Source: Clostridiales bacterium (GTDB lineage Bacteria; Bacillota; Clostridia; Christensenellales; Aristaeellaceae). From it: a stretch of 64,000 bases of DNA. The notes under the pieces are model-generated. The model was not told the DNA's origin and ran no database searches. It worked only from the letters and a program-made list of their open reading frames with translations. The stretch is from NCBI GenBank assembly GCA_015056255.1, contig SVGP01000015.1:1-64000 (forward strand), read 5' to 3'. Positions 50,289 through 60,500 of this stretch are shown one piece after another. The translations under genes and the position numbers were made by a program. The stretch's first letter is position 1. Each line of letters begins with the position of its first letter.

Positions 50289-51392
50289 CTATTTCGCATA
50301 AAAGTTCATCGCATCCCCAAGATACCTTTCCACCGTTTCAAACACCACGCAATCGGGGTCATATTCCTGAATCATGCCTGGATGGTATGCGGATTTATGG
50401 ATGTAGTAGCACTCGGAAAAATGCATATTGAAATAGGGCATCATGAAAACGGCGAAGGAATCGCGCACAACCAGAAGGGTTTTGCCGTTGCCCTCGGAGT
50501 TTGTGTACCTCACCATATTTTCACCGTCTCCGAAGGATTTGTCCTGCTTAATTGCAGCGGGCACATCCACAATGTTGTAATCCGCATCATTGGGGAAGCT
50601 TTCGGTCATACCCAGCATATACACAAGGTCGCCCGGGGCGCGCTCTTTTTCGATCACGCGGACGGAGTCGATGTCGTTGATCGGAAGGCCCAGCTTTTCC
50701 ATGACGAGTGATGTTCCGACGTATGCGCCGATGGAGTTCCAGTGGGTATCGGTTTTATAGTAGGTGTACCAGTCGGGATGCGCCGCCATGACGGCGTTCA
50801 GGTCGTCCTTCGGATAGACGATGTTCAGGTCCGTTTTTTCCTTAAGATAGGCGTACACCTTGTCGGCGCGGGAAACATCGTTTACCTTCTGAACGCCCGG
50901 AAGGTATTTTTCGGCATAGATCGTTTCCTTGTTGGGCGCAATTAAGGCTGCAAACGCGCGGCCTTCCCTTTCCAGGTCGTACTGCGCGCGCAAAAGGCGA
51001 TGGGCGATCAGCTTGATTTCCTGTTCAGTATAGGAGGTTGCGCCCATATAGTCGCCAATGGGGTCGCCGTCCGAACCGTTTGGATGATAGAACAAAAAGC
51101 CGTCCGAGCCGATTAAAACATGCTCAAGCGGCGAAACGCCCAAAGATAAGTCGATTTTGGTATTGAGGCCGATCAGGCGGTTTCTGAAAGGAAGCGAATC
51201 ATTAAAATACGCCTCAAACTCCTCCGGAAAGGACGTGTAATTGTCAAGTGTGAACTCGGGTCTTTGGGCAAGCGCGCGCTTTTCAAAGTTTTCCTTGTCC
51301 ACTTTTTCACCCAGATACGGGTAAACGACAACCGGAAGCGCAATCAGAAGCAAAAACAGAAGGATATATAATCCGCGTTTGATCTTCGCCAT
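50289..51392 (-). CDS. AlgJ/AlgX-like SGNH O-acetylation protein (DHHW family)
   Basis: A 367-residue membrane-anchored protein. A hydrophobic anchor (about 7-27) is followed by an SGNH-hydrolase-like domain resembling AlgJ, AlgX and DHHW proteins: KTDTHWNSIGAY supplies the Asp-His-containing motif, LLVVRDSFAVFMMPYF the serine motif, and a LIGSDGFLFY segment the N-terminal strand. Such proteins move acetyl groups to extracellular polysaccharide from a partner MBOAT, whose gene is immediately upstream (18-nt gap). Exact acceptor (exopolysaccharide, teichoic acid or peptidoglycan) cannot be told. Confidence 0.85.
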   Translation of the reverse strand: MAKIKRGLYILLFLLLIALPVVVYPYLGEKVDKENFEKRALAQRPEFTLDNYTSFPEEFEAYFNDSLPFRNRLIGLNTKIDLSLGVSPLEHVLIGSDGFLFYHPNGSDGDPIGDYMGATSYTEQEIKLIAHRLLRAQYDLEREGRAFAALIAPNKETIYAEKYLPGVQKVNDVSRADKVYAYLKEKTDLNIVYPKDDLNAVMAAHPDWYTYYKTDTHWNSIGAYVGTSLVMEKLGLPINDIDSVRVIEKERAPGDLVYMLGMTESFPNDADYNIVDVPAAIKQDKSFGDGENMVRYTNSEGNGKTLLVVRDSFAVFMMPYFNMHFSECYYIHKSAYHPGMIQEYDPDCVVFETVERYLGDAMNFYAK

Positions 51393-51410
51393 TTGTTATC
51401 CCCCTTCCCA

Positions 51411-52823
51411 TTAGAATCGGAAGTAAATGAACGGATTGTATGTGCCGGAGGCAAGAAGCAGAATGCAGTAGACAAGCAGCGCCGCGACAAACGGAATTTC
51501 AATGACGCTCATTTTCCACTTCTCGCTGACGCGCGGCATAACCTTCTTTGAAATCGCCTGAACAGGCCCCGCGCCCAACACGGCGATCACAAACACGATC
51601 ATGCTTTTGACATTCAAAACAAACAGCGGACGCACATGAAGCGCATTTTCAAGGCCGTATTTCCATGGAGCGACCATGTAACCGGCATACGCAAGCGCGT
51701 GCGAAACAGAATCCGCGCGGAACAGAACCCAGCCGAACAAAACCACAATCAGGCAGTAAAGATTGGCAAAAACGCCCGCCTTTTTCAGAAGCTTTGCGCC
51801 GCCCATGCGCTCGATGATCTGAAAAAGGCCGTGGTATACGCCCCACAAAACAAACGTCCAGTTTGCGCCGTGCCAAAGGCCGGTTAAGAGAAAAACAACG
51901 GAAAGATTGACGTAGGTAAGAATTTTTCCCTTCCGGTTTCCGCCGAGCGGAATATACACGTATTCTTTAAACCACGTTCCAAGCGAAATATGCCATCTTT
52001 GCCAGAATTCGTGAATGGACTTTGAAAGATACGGATAGCGGAAGTTTTCAAGGAAATCGAACCCAAACATCTTTCCAAGGCCGATCGCCATGTCGCTGTA
52101 TCCCGAAAAATCGTAGTAAATCTGCATCATGTAGCTGATTGCGCCGATCCACGCGGAAATGGTCGTAAGCTCGCCTGCGCTCAGCGCAAACACCTTGTCC
52201 GCAATCTGCGCCATGCAGTTTGAAATCATTACCTTTTTGGACAAGCCATAAATAAACCGCCTGAACCCAACCGAAAATCCTTCCGTCGTCATTTGACGGG
52301 AAGCAATCTGCTTCTCGATATCCGAATAGCGCACGATGGGGCCCGCGATCAATTGCGGGAAAAAGGAAATATAGAGCGCAAGATTCAATATATTTTTCTG
52401 AACGGAGCACTTTTTTCTGTATACGTCGATCACATAAGAAAGCGCCTGAAAGGTGAAAAACGATATGCCGATGGGCAGCGGAAGGGTGATGACCGGTATC
52501 GCTTCGCGCCCGATCAGGAAGTTGACGGAGGACGCAAAAAATCCGGCGTATTTGAAAAAACCGAGAATGCCGAGATTCAGTATAGCGTCAAAGGCCAATA
52601 TCACGCCCCGCCCGCGCTTTGCTTTATCGATCCACTGTCCGCAAAGATAGTTGATGAGGATTGACAAAAGCATCAAAGCAACATAGATCGGCTCGCCCCA
52701 CGCATAAAAAAGAAGGCTCATGATGAGCAGAAACAGGTTGGAATATCTGGGATTCAATAGTGAGTTTACAACCACCGTAAACGGCAGAAACAGCCACAGA
52801 AAGGTCATGGAACTGAAAAGCAT
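51411..52823 (-). CDS. MBOAT-family O-acyltransferase (AlgI/PatA-like)
   Basis: A 470-residue polytopic acyltransferase. The MBOAT signature LLTGLWHGANWTFVLWG (near 305-320) contains the catalytic histidine, and RYPYLSKSIHEFWQRWHIS is the preceding conserved stretch. It transfers acetyl groups from the cytosolic side through the membrane to the AlgJ-like partner encoded next. It heads a two-gene operon; the ATG follows GAGGAGACAC and the promoter is at 52856-52885. Confidence 0.92.
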   Translation of the reverse strand: MLFSSMTFLWLFLPFTVVVNSLLNPRYSNLFLLIMSLLFYAWGEPIYVALMLLSILINYLCGQWIDKAKRGRGVILAFDAILNLGILGFFKYAGFFASSVNFLIGREAIPVITLPLPIGISFFTFQALSYVIDVYRKKCSVQKNILNLALYISFFPQLIAGPIVRYSDIEKQIASRQMTTEGFSVGFRRFIYGLSKKVMISNCMAQIADKVFALSAGELTTISAWIGAISYMMQIYYDFSGYSDMAIGLGKMFGFDFLENFRYPYLSKSIHEFWQRWHISLGTWFKEYVYIPLGGNRKGKILTYVNLSVVFLLTGLWHGANWTFVLWGVYHGLFQIIERMGGAKLLKKAGVFANLYCLIVVLFGWVLFRADSVSHALAYAGYMVAPWKYGLENALHVRPLFVLNVKSMIVFVIAVLGAGPVQAISKKVMPRVSEKWKMSVIEIPFVAALLVYCILLLASGTYNPFIYFRF

Positions 52824-52855
52824 ATCGTGTCTCCTCTAATACTTTTTCTTCACCC

Positions 52856-52885
52856 ATTATATCATATTTATTATGCAAAATCCAA
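52856..52885 (-). promoter_or_regulatory. Promoter of the MBOAT/AlgJ pair
   Basis: Minus strand: TTGGAT (52880-52885), an 18-bp spacer and perfect TATAAT (52856-52861). Confidence 0.6.
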
Positions 52886-52898
52886 ATGAAAACATATC

Positions 52899-52932
52899 AA
52901 AAAGGGATTGCCGAAAAATACGGCAATCCCTT
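52899..52932 (-). terminator. Terminator of the pyrimidine operon
   Basis: Minus strand: GGGATTGCCG and CGGCAATCCC stem, then TTTTTG. It lies 18 nt after pyrI. Confidence 0.88.
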
Positions 52933-52949
52933 CTCCTATCAAGCTATTT

Positions 52950-53372
52950 TTATACGTTTTTGCTCACCGCATCGCAATATACGCATCTGTAGATGCGTTT
53001 CGTGGGATCGGTCAGTTTGAACTCCTGACGCAGCTCCTGCTCGGTGGAGGAGATGCAGCGGGGGTTTTTGCATTTGATGACGTCGTAGATGGTGGCGGGC
53101 GGGGTCAGGTGCAGACGCTTGACCTTTTCGCCGTTTTCGATGAAGTTGACGGTGATGCCGGGATCGATATAGCCCAGAACGTCAAAATTGATGTCGATAA
53201 TCTCGCCGATTTTGATGATGTCTTTTTTGCCCATCTTGACGGATTCGGCGTTTTTAATCATGGCTACGGTGCAGTTGAGCTCGTCCAGATGGAGGATGTG
53301 ATAAATCTCCATGCCGCGGCCTGCGGTGATGTGGTCAAGAACGATGCCGTCTTTAATCTGGCCGATAATCAT
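52950..53372 (-). CDS. pyrI: Aspartate carbamoyltransferase regulatory subunit
   Basis: A 140-residue PyrI. The N-terminal allosteric nucleotide-binding domain begins [17 protein letters not shown] (4-20), and the C-terminal zinc domain holds four cysteines in CKNPRC...CVYC. PyrI makes ATCase sensitive to CTP and ATP. It overlaps pyrB by 4 bp and is the last gene of the operon. pyrI is uncommon in Bacilli but widespread in Clostridia. Confidence 0.96.
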   Translation of the reverse strand: MIIGQIKDGIVLDHITAGRGMEIYHILHLDELNCTVAMIKNAESVKMGKKDIIKIGEIIDINFDVLGYIDPGITVNFIENGEKVKRLHLTPPATIYDVIKCKNPRCISSTEQELRQEFKLTDPTKRIYRCVYCDAVSKNV

Positions 53373-54286
53373 GCTTTCACCCCCAAGAGCTTTAAAATGA
53401 GCGCCATGCGCATGTATTTTCCGTTTAAAACCTGCTTAAAGTAGCAGGCACGGGGGTCCTTATCGACCTTGACGGAAATCTCGTTTACGCGGGGCAGGGG
53501 ATGCATGACGACGAGGTCGCTTTTGCCAAGCGACATCTTTTCTTCATCCAGAATATAGGTGTCCTTTAAGCGGACGTAGTCCTCTTCGTTAAAGAATCTT
53601 TCTCTCTGAACACGGGTCATATAGAGGATGTCGAGCTTGCCCATGGCGTCTTCAAGGGAGCGGGTCTCCTCATAGGTGCACGCACCCTTGTCGAAATAAT
53701 CGTCCTTCACGTATTCGGGCAGGCGAAGTTCTTCCGGCGAAATGAGCACGAAATGGATGTTCTCATATCGGCTCATGGCGGCGATTAAGGAATGCACGGT
53801 GCGGCCGAACTTGAGGTCGCCGCAAAGGCCGATGGTGAGGTTGTTAAGGCGGCCCTTTTCGCGCTTGATGGTCAAAAGGTCGGCAAGCGTCTGGGTGGGA
53901 TGGTTGTGTCCGCCGTCGCCTGCGTTGATGACGGGAACGGAGGCGTTCATGTCGGCAACCTTCGGCGCACCCTCCTTGGGATGGCGCATGGCGATGATGT
54001 CCGCATAGCAGGAAACGGTGCGCGCGGTGTCGGCTACGCTTTCGCCCTTGGATGCGGAGGAGGACTGCGCCTCGGAAAAGCCCAGCACGTTTCCGCCCAG
54101 CTCGTACATCGCCGCTTCAAAGGAGAGGCGGGTGCGGGTGGAGGGCTCAAAAAACAGCGTGGCGAGCTTTTTGCCTCTTAAGAGGTTTGCATACTTTTCG
54201 GGGTGAACGGTAATGTCCTCGGCGGTCGCCAAAAGGCCGTCGAGGTCTTCAACCGTCAGATCCAGAATATCGTTGATTCCGTTCAT
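53369..54286 (-). CDS. pyrB: Aspartate carbamoyltransferase catalytic subunit
   Basis: A 305-residue ATCase that condenses carbamoyl phosphate with aspartate. The carbamoyl-phosphate loop FFEPSTRTR (near 47-55) and the HPTQ and MHPLPR motifs are intact. The start is set at 54286 (MNGIND) after GGAGGCC; the frame open upstream overlaps pyrE. It lies 1 nt after pyrE. Confidence 0.96.
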   Translation of the reverse strand: MNGINDILDLTVEDLDGLLATAEDITVHPEKYANLLRGKKLATLFFEPSTRTRLSFEAAMYELGGNVLGFSEAQSSSASKGESVADTARTVSCYADIIAMRHPKEGAPKVADMNASVPVINAGDGGHNHPTQTLADLLTIKREKGRLNNLTIGLCGDLKFGRTVHSLIAAMSRYENIHFVLISPEELRLPEYVKDDYFDKGACTYEETRSLEDAMGKLDILYMTRVQRERFFNEEDYVRLKDTYILDEEKMSLGKSDLVVMHPLPRVNEISVKVDKDPRACYFKQVLNGKYMRMALILKLLGVKA

Positions 54287-54287
54287 A

Positions 54288-54929
54288 TTAGGCCTCCATC
54301 CAGCTTTCGTCGGAGGGATTGTCGCGGAAGGCGAGCAGCTTCTTCTCGTCCTCGGGCTGGATATAGCCCATTTCAACGGCGGCCTTGGCTACAACGTCGA
54401 AGGTGACGAGGGAAACGTTCTTAACGCCAGCGTTTTCCATCTTCTCGATACCGGCCTTCATGCCGTAGGTGAATACGGAAACGATGCCCAGAACCTCTGC
54501 GCCCGCTTCGCGAAGGGCGTTTACAACTTCGATGGCGCTTCCGCCGGTAGAAATGAGGTCTTCGATGACGACGACCTTCTGACCGGGAAGGAGTTTGCCT
54601 TCGATGCGGTTCTGGCGGCCATGATCCTTGGCGGAGGAGCGGACATAGCCCATGGGCATGTTCAGCATATGAGCGGCGATGGCGGCATGGGGAATGCCGG
54701 CGGTGGAGGTGCCCATGAGGACTTCGGCTTCGGGATAGGAAGCCTTGACCTGCTCGGCGATAGCGGTTTCAACAGCCAGACGGGCTTCGGGATCGGTGAG
54801 GATTAAGCGGTTGTCGCAATATACGGGAGATTTGATGCCGCTGGCCCAGGTGAAGGGCTCCTGCGGGCGGAAAAATACGGCGCGGATTCTAAGAAGATGA
54901 TTGGCGATGGTGACTGCTACGTTGCTCAT
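54288..54929 (-). CDS. pyrE: Orotate phosphoribosyltransferase
   Basis: A 213-residue PRPP-dependent transferase that makes orotidine 5'-phosphate. The PRPP loop is [14 protein letters not shown] (near 120-133), and an [10 protein letters not shown] segment near residue 30 is the family hood. Start after AAGGAGATAA; the gap to pyrF is 20 nt. Confidence 0.95.
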   Translation of the reverse strand: MSNVAVTIANHLLRIRAVFFRPQEPFTWASGIKSPVYCDNRLILTDPEARLAVETAIAEQVKASYPEAEVLMGTSTAGIPHAAIAAHMLNMPMGYVRSSAKDHGRQNRIEGKLLPGQKVVVIEDLISTGGSAIEVVNALREAGAEVLGIVSVFTYGMKAGIEKMENAGVKNVSLVTFDVVAKAAVEMGYIQPEDEKKLLAFRDNPSDESWMEA

Positions 54930-54949
54930 TGTTTTTATCTCCTTATATC

Positions 54950-55651
54950 TTATTCAGCGAAATCCTTCATGCAAAGCTGCCAGGCTTCTACGGGATTTTC
55001 GGCCTTGGTGATCGGGCGTCCGACGACGATAAAGTTCGATCCAAGCTCCTTGGCCTTGGCAGGGGTGGTAACGCGCTTTTGGTCTCCTACGTCGCCGCCT
55101 GCAAAGCGGACGCCGGGGGTTACGGTGATAAAGTCGGGCGCGATTTTTTCATGAACGATCGGGGACTCGAGGGGAGAGCATACGATGCCGTCAAGGCCCG
55201 CCTTTTTGGCGTTGGCTGCATAGTGCATAACGGTCTCGGGCACGGTTCCGGGGATGAGCAGCTCGCCGTTCATGGCTTCGTTGGTAAGGCTGGTCAGCAT
55301 GGTGACGGCGATCAGCTTGGTCTGGCGTTCGCCGCATGCGGGGGTCAGGCCTTCAAGAGCCGCTTCCATCATGGAAATGCCGCCGCCTGCGTGGAGGTTG
55401 GTCATATCGACATTTAAGTCCTTAAGAACCTTCATGGCGCTTTTTACGGTATTGGGAATATCGTGAAGCTTAAGGTCTAAAAAGATCTTGTGGCCGCGGC
55501 GCTTGATCTCGCGGACGATTTCGGGGCCGGCTGCATAATAAAGCTCCATGCCGATTTTCAGATACGGCTTTTCGCCCTCAAAGTGATCGAGGAAACTGAG
55601 GGTTTCTTTCATTCCGGGAAAGTCGCAGGCGATGATGACGTCTCTTTTCAT
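54950..55651 (-). CDS. pyrF: Orotidine 5'-phosphate decarboxylase
   Basis: A 233-residue TIM-barrel decarboxylase (UMP synthesis). The catalytic DLKLHDIPNTV motif (near 59-69) contains the Lys-x2-His-Asp set; VTPGVRF near residue 183 closes the active site. It overlaps pyrD by 4 bp. Confidence 0.96.
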   Translation of the reverse strand: MKRDVIIACDFPGMKETLSFLDHFEGEKPYLKIGMELYYAAGPEIVREIKRRGHKIFLDLKLHDIPNTVKSAMKVLKDLNVDMTNLHAGGGISMMEAALEGLTPACGERQTKLIAVTMLTSLTNEAMNGELLIPGTVPETVMHYAANAKKAGLDGIVCSPLESPIVHEKIAPDFITVTPGVRFAGGDVGDQKRVTTPAKAKELGSNFIVVGRPITKAENPVEAWQLCMKDFAE

Positions 55652-56562
55652 TGATGCGCTCCTCCTATAATGTCCGTAAGATTTGTGATGCCTAATTCAT
55701 CCATAACGCGCGGAAGGTCGGAAATAATTTTGGGGCAGGCCCAGGGGTCGACCAAGTTCTTTGCGCCCACCTGAACGGCGGTTGCGCCGGCCAGCATCAT
55801 TTCAATTACGTCTTCGGCTGAGCCGATTCCGCCCATGCCGATAATCGGGATTTTGACGGCTTCAAAAACCTGATACACCATTCGGACTGCTACGGGGAAA
55901 ATGCAGCCGCCGGATACGCCGCCGGTTTTGTTTTTGATGATGGGGCGGCGAGACCTTATGTCGATTCGCATGCCCATTAAGGTGTTGATCAAGGAAATGC
56001 CGTCCGCGCCCGCGTCCTCGCAGGCCTTTGCGATGGACACGATGTCGGTAACGTTCGGAGACAATTTTACGATCACGGGCTTTTTCGTGACCTTTTTAAC
56101 TGCGCTCGTAACTGCCGAAGCGCCCTGCGTGGTCGTTCCAAAGCTCATGCCGCCGCCGTGAACGTTGGGGCAGGAGATGTTGACTTCGAGCCAGCCGACG
56201 TTGTCTTCCTTGTCCAGAAGCTCGCACACGCGCACATATTCGTCCACGGAAAAGCCGGAAACATTGGCCATGACGGGCTTGTGGAAGTGTTCCCTGAGCC
56301 AGGGAAGCTCCTCGGAAATGACCTTTTCAACGCCCGGATTCTGAAGGCCGACGGCGTTTAGCATGCCGCCGTCGCATTCCGCGATTCTCGGCAGCGGATT
56401 TCCCGCGCGTGCGTTTAAGGTTGTTCCCTTAAAGGAGAAGGTTCCCAAGCAATTGATATCATAAAGCTCATGAAATTCCCTGCCGTAGCCGTAGGTGCCG
56501 CTGGCGGGAATAATGGGATTGTCAATTTCGATTCCCAGGAGATTGATTTTCGTTACGGCCAT
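55648..56562 (-). CDS. pyrD: Dihydroorotate dehydrogenase B, catalytic subunit
   Basis: A 304-residue class 1B FMN enzyme that oxidises dihydroorotate and passes electrons to PyrK. The catalytic cysteine is in EVNISCPNV (near 130), as expected for class 1B; GVSGGCIFPVAVRMV and MGGIGSAED are FMN-binding segments. It overlaps pyrK by 10 bp. Confidence 0.96.
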   Translation of the reverse strand: MAVTKINLLGIEIDNPIIPASGTYGYGREFHELYDINCLGTFSFKGTTLNARAGNPLPRIAECDGGMLNAVGLQNPGVEKVISEELPWLREHFHKPVMANVSGFSVDEYVRVCELLDKEDNVGWLEVNISCPNVHGGGMSFGTTTQGASAVTSAVKKVTKKPVIVKLSPNVTDIVSIAKACEDAGADGISLINTLMGMRIDIRSRRPIIKNKTGGVSGGCIFPVAVRMVYQVFEAVKIPIIGMGGIGSAEDVIEMMLAGATAVQVGAKNLVDPWACPKIISDLPRVMDELGITNLTDIIGGAHQ

Positions 56563-57284
56563 AAAATCGCCTCCCCGTCAAACACCGGGCCGTCCTTGCA
56601 GACGCGCTTTAAGCCCAGCTTGGTTTCCATGCTGCAGCCCATGCATGCGCCAAAGCCGCACGCCATGCGCGCTTCAAAGCTGTATTCGCCGGGGCATGAA
56701 ACGTTTTTCCTTGCGGCGTTCAGCATCGGCATGGGGCCGCAGGCATAGAGGAAGGTGGCGTCTTTGGGCAGATGATTGGTGACAAAGCCCTTGATGCCAA
56801 AGCTTCCGTCTTCTGTTGAAACGATGACTTCGCAGCCCAGAGATTTGAATTCATCAACGTAGTAAACGTCCTTTTCGCTTCTGAAGCCAAGCGCGACCAC
56901 GGGCTTTGCACCTTTTTTCACAAGTTTTTTTGCAAGGCCGTAAAGGGGCGCAACGCCGCTGCCGCCGCCGACTAAAACAGGCTTTTCGCCGGATTTTTCC
57001 GTATCAAAGCCGTTTCCAAGGTCCGTAAGGCAATAAACCGTATCGCCTGCGACCATGTTTTTCATCTTCTCCGTGCCCTTTCCAACGACCTTGTAGACGA
57101 GGGTCAGGCTGTCTTCATCAGCGCAGCATACGGAAATCGGGCGGCGAAGATATAAGGATTCCAGATGCACGTTCACAAACGAACCGGGACGCATGCAGTC
57201 TTTAGCGTCGCCCGTAAGCACCATTTCATAGGTGTCCCGGGCGATTTCGCGGTTCGATTTAACGGTGAAAAGGGTGTCTTTCAT
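56553..57284 (-). CDS. pyrK: Dihydroorotate dehydrogenase B, electron transfer subunit
   Basis: A 243-residue FAD and [2Fe-2S] protein linking PyrD to NAD. Flavin motif RRPISVC (near 46), nucleotide motif LVGGGSGVAPL (near 104) and the cluster cysteines CGFGACMGC plus a later Cys (near 210-230) are present. The ATG at 57284 follows AGGAGAAAAG. A 250-nt gap packed with palindromic repeats separates it from carB. Confidence 0.96.
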   Translation of the reverse strand: MKDTLFTVKSNREIARDTYEMVLTGDAKDCMRPGSFVNVHLESLYLRRPISVCCADEDSLTLVYKVVGKGTEKMKNMVAGDTVYCLTDLGNGFDTEKSGEKPVLVGGGSGVAPLYGLAKKLVKKGAKPVVALGFRSEKDVYYVDEFKSLGCEVIVSTEDGSFGIKGFVTNHLPKDATFLYACGPMPMLNAARKNVSCPGEYSFEARMACGFGACMGCSMETKLGLKRVCKDGPVFDGEAILWP

Positions 57285-57312
57285 GCTTTTCTCCTGTTTG
57301 AGTAAGATACTT

Positions 57313-57383
57313 AGGGACGGGAAACCCGTCCCCTACAGTGGACTATACAGCATTTCTATTGTAGGGGACGGGTTTCCCGTCCC
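57313..57383. repeat. Inverted pair of palindromic repeats (AGGGACGGG unit)
   Basis: AGGGACGGGAAACCCGTCCC at 57313-57332 plus CTACA, and its reverse complement at 57360-57383. It lies within the pyrimidine operon between carB and pyrK. Confidence 0.8.
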
Positions 57384-57425
57384 GCATACGAAGCGTTTCA
57401 TTCATGACATTACAGCATTTCCGTC

Positions 57426-57492
57426 GTAGGGCGGGGGCTTGCTCCCGCCGAAAAAGCTTGCGTATGTCGGCGGGAGCAAGCCCCCGCCCTAC
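57426..57492. repeat. Inverted pair of palindromic repeats (GTAGGGCGGG unit)
   Basis: 25-bp arms 57426-57450 and 57468-57492, exact reverse complements and identical to those at 6142-6166 and 6218-6242. Only the 17-bp centre differs in length and sequence. A TACAGCATTTC segment precedes this element and the second arm of the element at 57313. Confidence 0.85.
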
Positions 57493-57534
57493 GGTTTGAA
57501 TCGCTTTTATGGATGACGCCGTTCCGCGTTTTCT

Positions 57535-60500
57535 TTATGCGTCGATCGTCGAAATGCTGATCGTGGTTTCTTCGAGCACGTCCAGAAGCACGCGCACGGT
57601 GTCGAGGGAGGTAAAGATGGTTACGCTGTTTTCGATGGCGAGCTTTCTGATTTCGCTGCCGTCGGCAAGGGTGTGGCCATGGCCTACGTTTCGGGTATTG
57701 ATGACGTAGGCAATGTGGCCCTGACGCATGGCTCTGGGGATATCGTCGGAGCCGGAGGAAATCTTATCCAGCGTGCGGGTGCGAATGCCGTGCTCTCTTA
57801 AGTAGTTGGCGGTACCGGCGGTGGCTTCAATATTGAAGCCCAGCTTATAGAAGCGGTTGATGAGATCCAGCGCCTCGGGCTTGTCCTTGTCGGCGATGGT
57901 GGCAAGGACGGTGCCGTAGTTCTGAAGGGTCATGCCGCTGGCCTGAAGGGCCTTGAAAAGCGCGCGATTCAGTTTGTCGTCATAGCCGATGGCTTCGCCG
58001 GTGGACTTCATTTCGGGCGAAAGATAAGCGTCCATGCCGCGCAGCTTGTTGAAGGAGAATACAGGAGCCTTGACGTACCAGCGCTTTTTCTCCTCGGGAT
58101 ACAGGTCGAAAATGCCCTGCTCTTTCAACGTTACGCCCAGGATCGCGCGGGTTGCGATGTCGGCAAGCGGGTAGCCGGTGGCCTTCGACAGGAAGGGCAC
58201 GGTGCGGGAGGAGCGGGGGTTGACCTCGATGATGTATACGCGGTCGTATTTGTCAACGATGAACTGGATGTTGTAAAGGCCGACGATGCCAAGGCCGACA
58301 CCGAGCTTCTTTGCGTACTCGAGAATCTTGCCCTTGACCTGAGAGGATACGCTGAAGGAGGGATAGACGCTGATGGAGTCGCCGGAGTGGATGCCGGTGC
58401 GCTCGACCAGCTCCATGATGCCCGCTACGAATACGTCGCGTCCGTCGCAGATAGCGTCGACCTCGAGCTCTTTTCCAAGGATATAGTGGTCGACGAGCAC
58501 GGGCTTGTCTTGGTCGATTTCAACGGCGGTTTTCAGGTAATGCCTGAGCTGGCCTTCGTCGGCCACAATCTGCATGGCTCTTCCGCCCAGTACGAAGCTC
58601 GGACGCACGAGAACCGGATATCCGATTTCGGCAGCGGTCTTTACGCCGTCTTCAATGTTGGTGACGGCACGGCCTTCGGGCTGGGGAATGTTTAAGGATT
58701 TCAGGATTTTTTCGAAGGAATCTCTGTTTTCCGCGCGCTCGATGGCGTTTACGTCGGTTCCGATGATGTTTACGCCGCGGCGCAGAAGGGGTTCAGCAAG
58801 GTTGATGGCCGTCTGACCGCCTAAGGACGCAATCACGTCCAGCACATTTTCATGCTCGAGGGCGTTCATAACGTCTTCCGGGGTCAGGGGCTCAAAGTAG
58901 AGCTTGTCGGCGGTGGTGTAGTCGGTGGAAACGGTTTCGGGGTTGTTGTTGATGATGATGGCTTCACGGCCGCTTTCGCGGATGGTTTTGACCGCGTGAA
59001 CAGAGGAATAGTCAAACTCTACGCCCTGGCCGATTCGAATCGGGCCCGCGCCTAAAACGACGACCTTTTCCTTGTCATCCGGGAAGGCTTCGTTTTCGCC
59101 GGTGTAGGTGGAGTAAAAATAAGGGATGTATGCGCCGGTGTGGCAGGTGTCGACCATCTTATAAACGGGCTTGATGGCGTTTTCTTTTCTCATTTTCCAC
59201 ACGGAAATCTCATCCGTGTTCCAAAGGCGCGCGATGAACTGATCGCCGAAACCGAGCGTTTTGGCCTCGGAAAGGACGCCTGCGTTCATGGGATTTTCAG
59301 AAAGGGTTTTTTCGAACTTGACGGCGGTTTCGATGGTTTCAAGGAAAAGGGGCGTGATCATGGTGATCTCATGTGCTTTTTCAATGGACACGCCGCGGCG
59401 GAAAAGCTCGGCGACGGCAAAGAGGGTGTCGTCTCTGAATTCGCCAAGGTAGGCTTCAATTTCGCCGGTTTCCATGGCGTCGAATTTCTTAAGATGCAGG
59501 TGGCATACGCCAGTCTCCAGAGAACGCACGGCCTTTAAAAGGCACTCGGACAGCGTGGAGCCGATGGCCATGACTTCTCCGGTGGCCTTCATCTGGGTGC
59601 CCAGGCGGTTTTCCGCGTCTGCGAATTTGTCAAACGGGAATCTCGGATATTTGGCGACGCAATAGTCGAGGCGCGGCACGAAATCCGCCGTGGTGTTGGC
59701 GATCGGAATTTCATTAAGATTCATGCCGACGGCGATTTTCGCAGTCACGCGGGCGATGGGATAGCCGGAGGCCTTGGAGGCCAGCGCGGAGGAGCGGGAT
59801 ACGCGGGGGTTGACCTCAATGACGTAATATTCGGATGTGTGGGGATTAAGCGCATACTGAACGTTGCAGCCACCTTCGATCTTAAGGGCGCGGATGATCT
59901 TAAGGGCGCTTAACATCAGCATGTTTTCGTCGTCCTTATTCAGGCTCATAATCGGCGCAACAACCACGCTGTCGCCGGTGTGAACGCCGACGGGGTCGAT
60001 GTTTTCCATGCCGCAGATCGGAATGGCGTTGTCCGCGCCGTCGCGCATGACTTCAAATTCGATTTCCTTATAGCCCTTGACGCTCTTTTCGACCAACACC
60101 TGATTAACCGGGCTCATGCGGATGGCGTTTTCGGCCTTTTCTTCCATTTCCTCTTCGGTGTAGACAAAGCCGCCACCGGTGCCGCCCAGCGTGAATGCGG
60201 GGCGAAGAACGACGGGATAGCCGATTTCAAGCGCGGCCTTTTTGATTTCCTCTACGCTGTAGGCAATCTGAGAAGGGATGACGGGCTCGCCGATTTCCTG
60301 ACAGAGCTCCTTAAAAAGCTCTCTGTCCTCGGCGCGCTCGATGGACTCGCTCTTGGTGCCAAGTAATTGGGTTCTGCACTCCTGAAGCACGCCCTTTTTC
60401 TCCAGCTGCATAGCAAGGTTTAAGCCCGTCTGTCCGCCGATGCCGGGAATGATGGCATCGGGACGCTCGTAGCGCAAAATGCGCGCCACGTATTCAAGGG

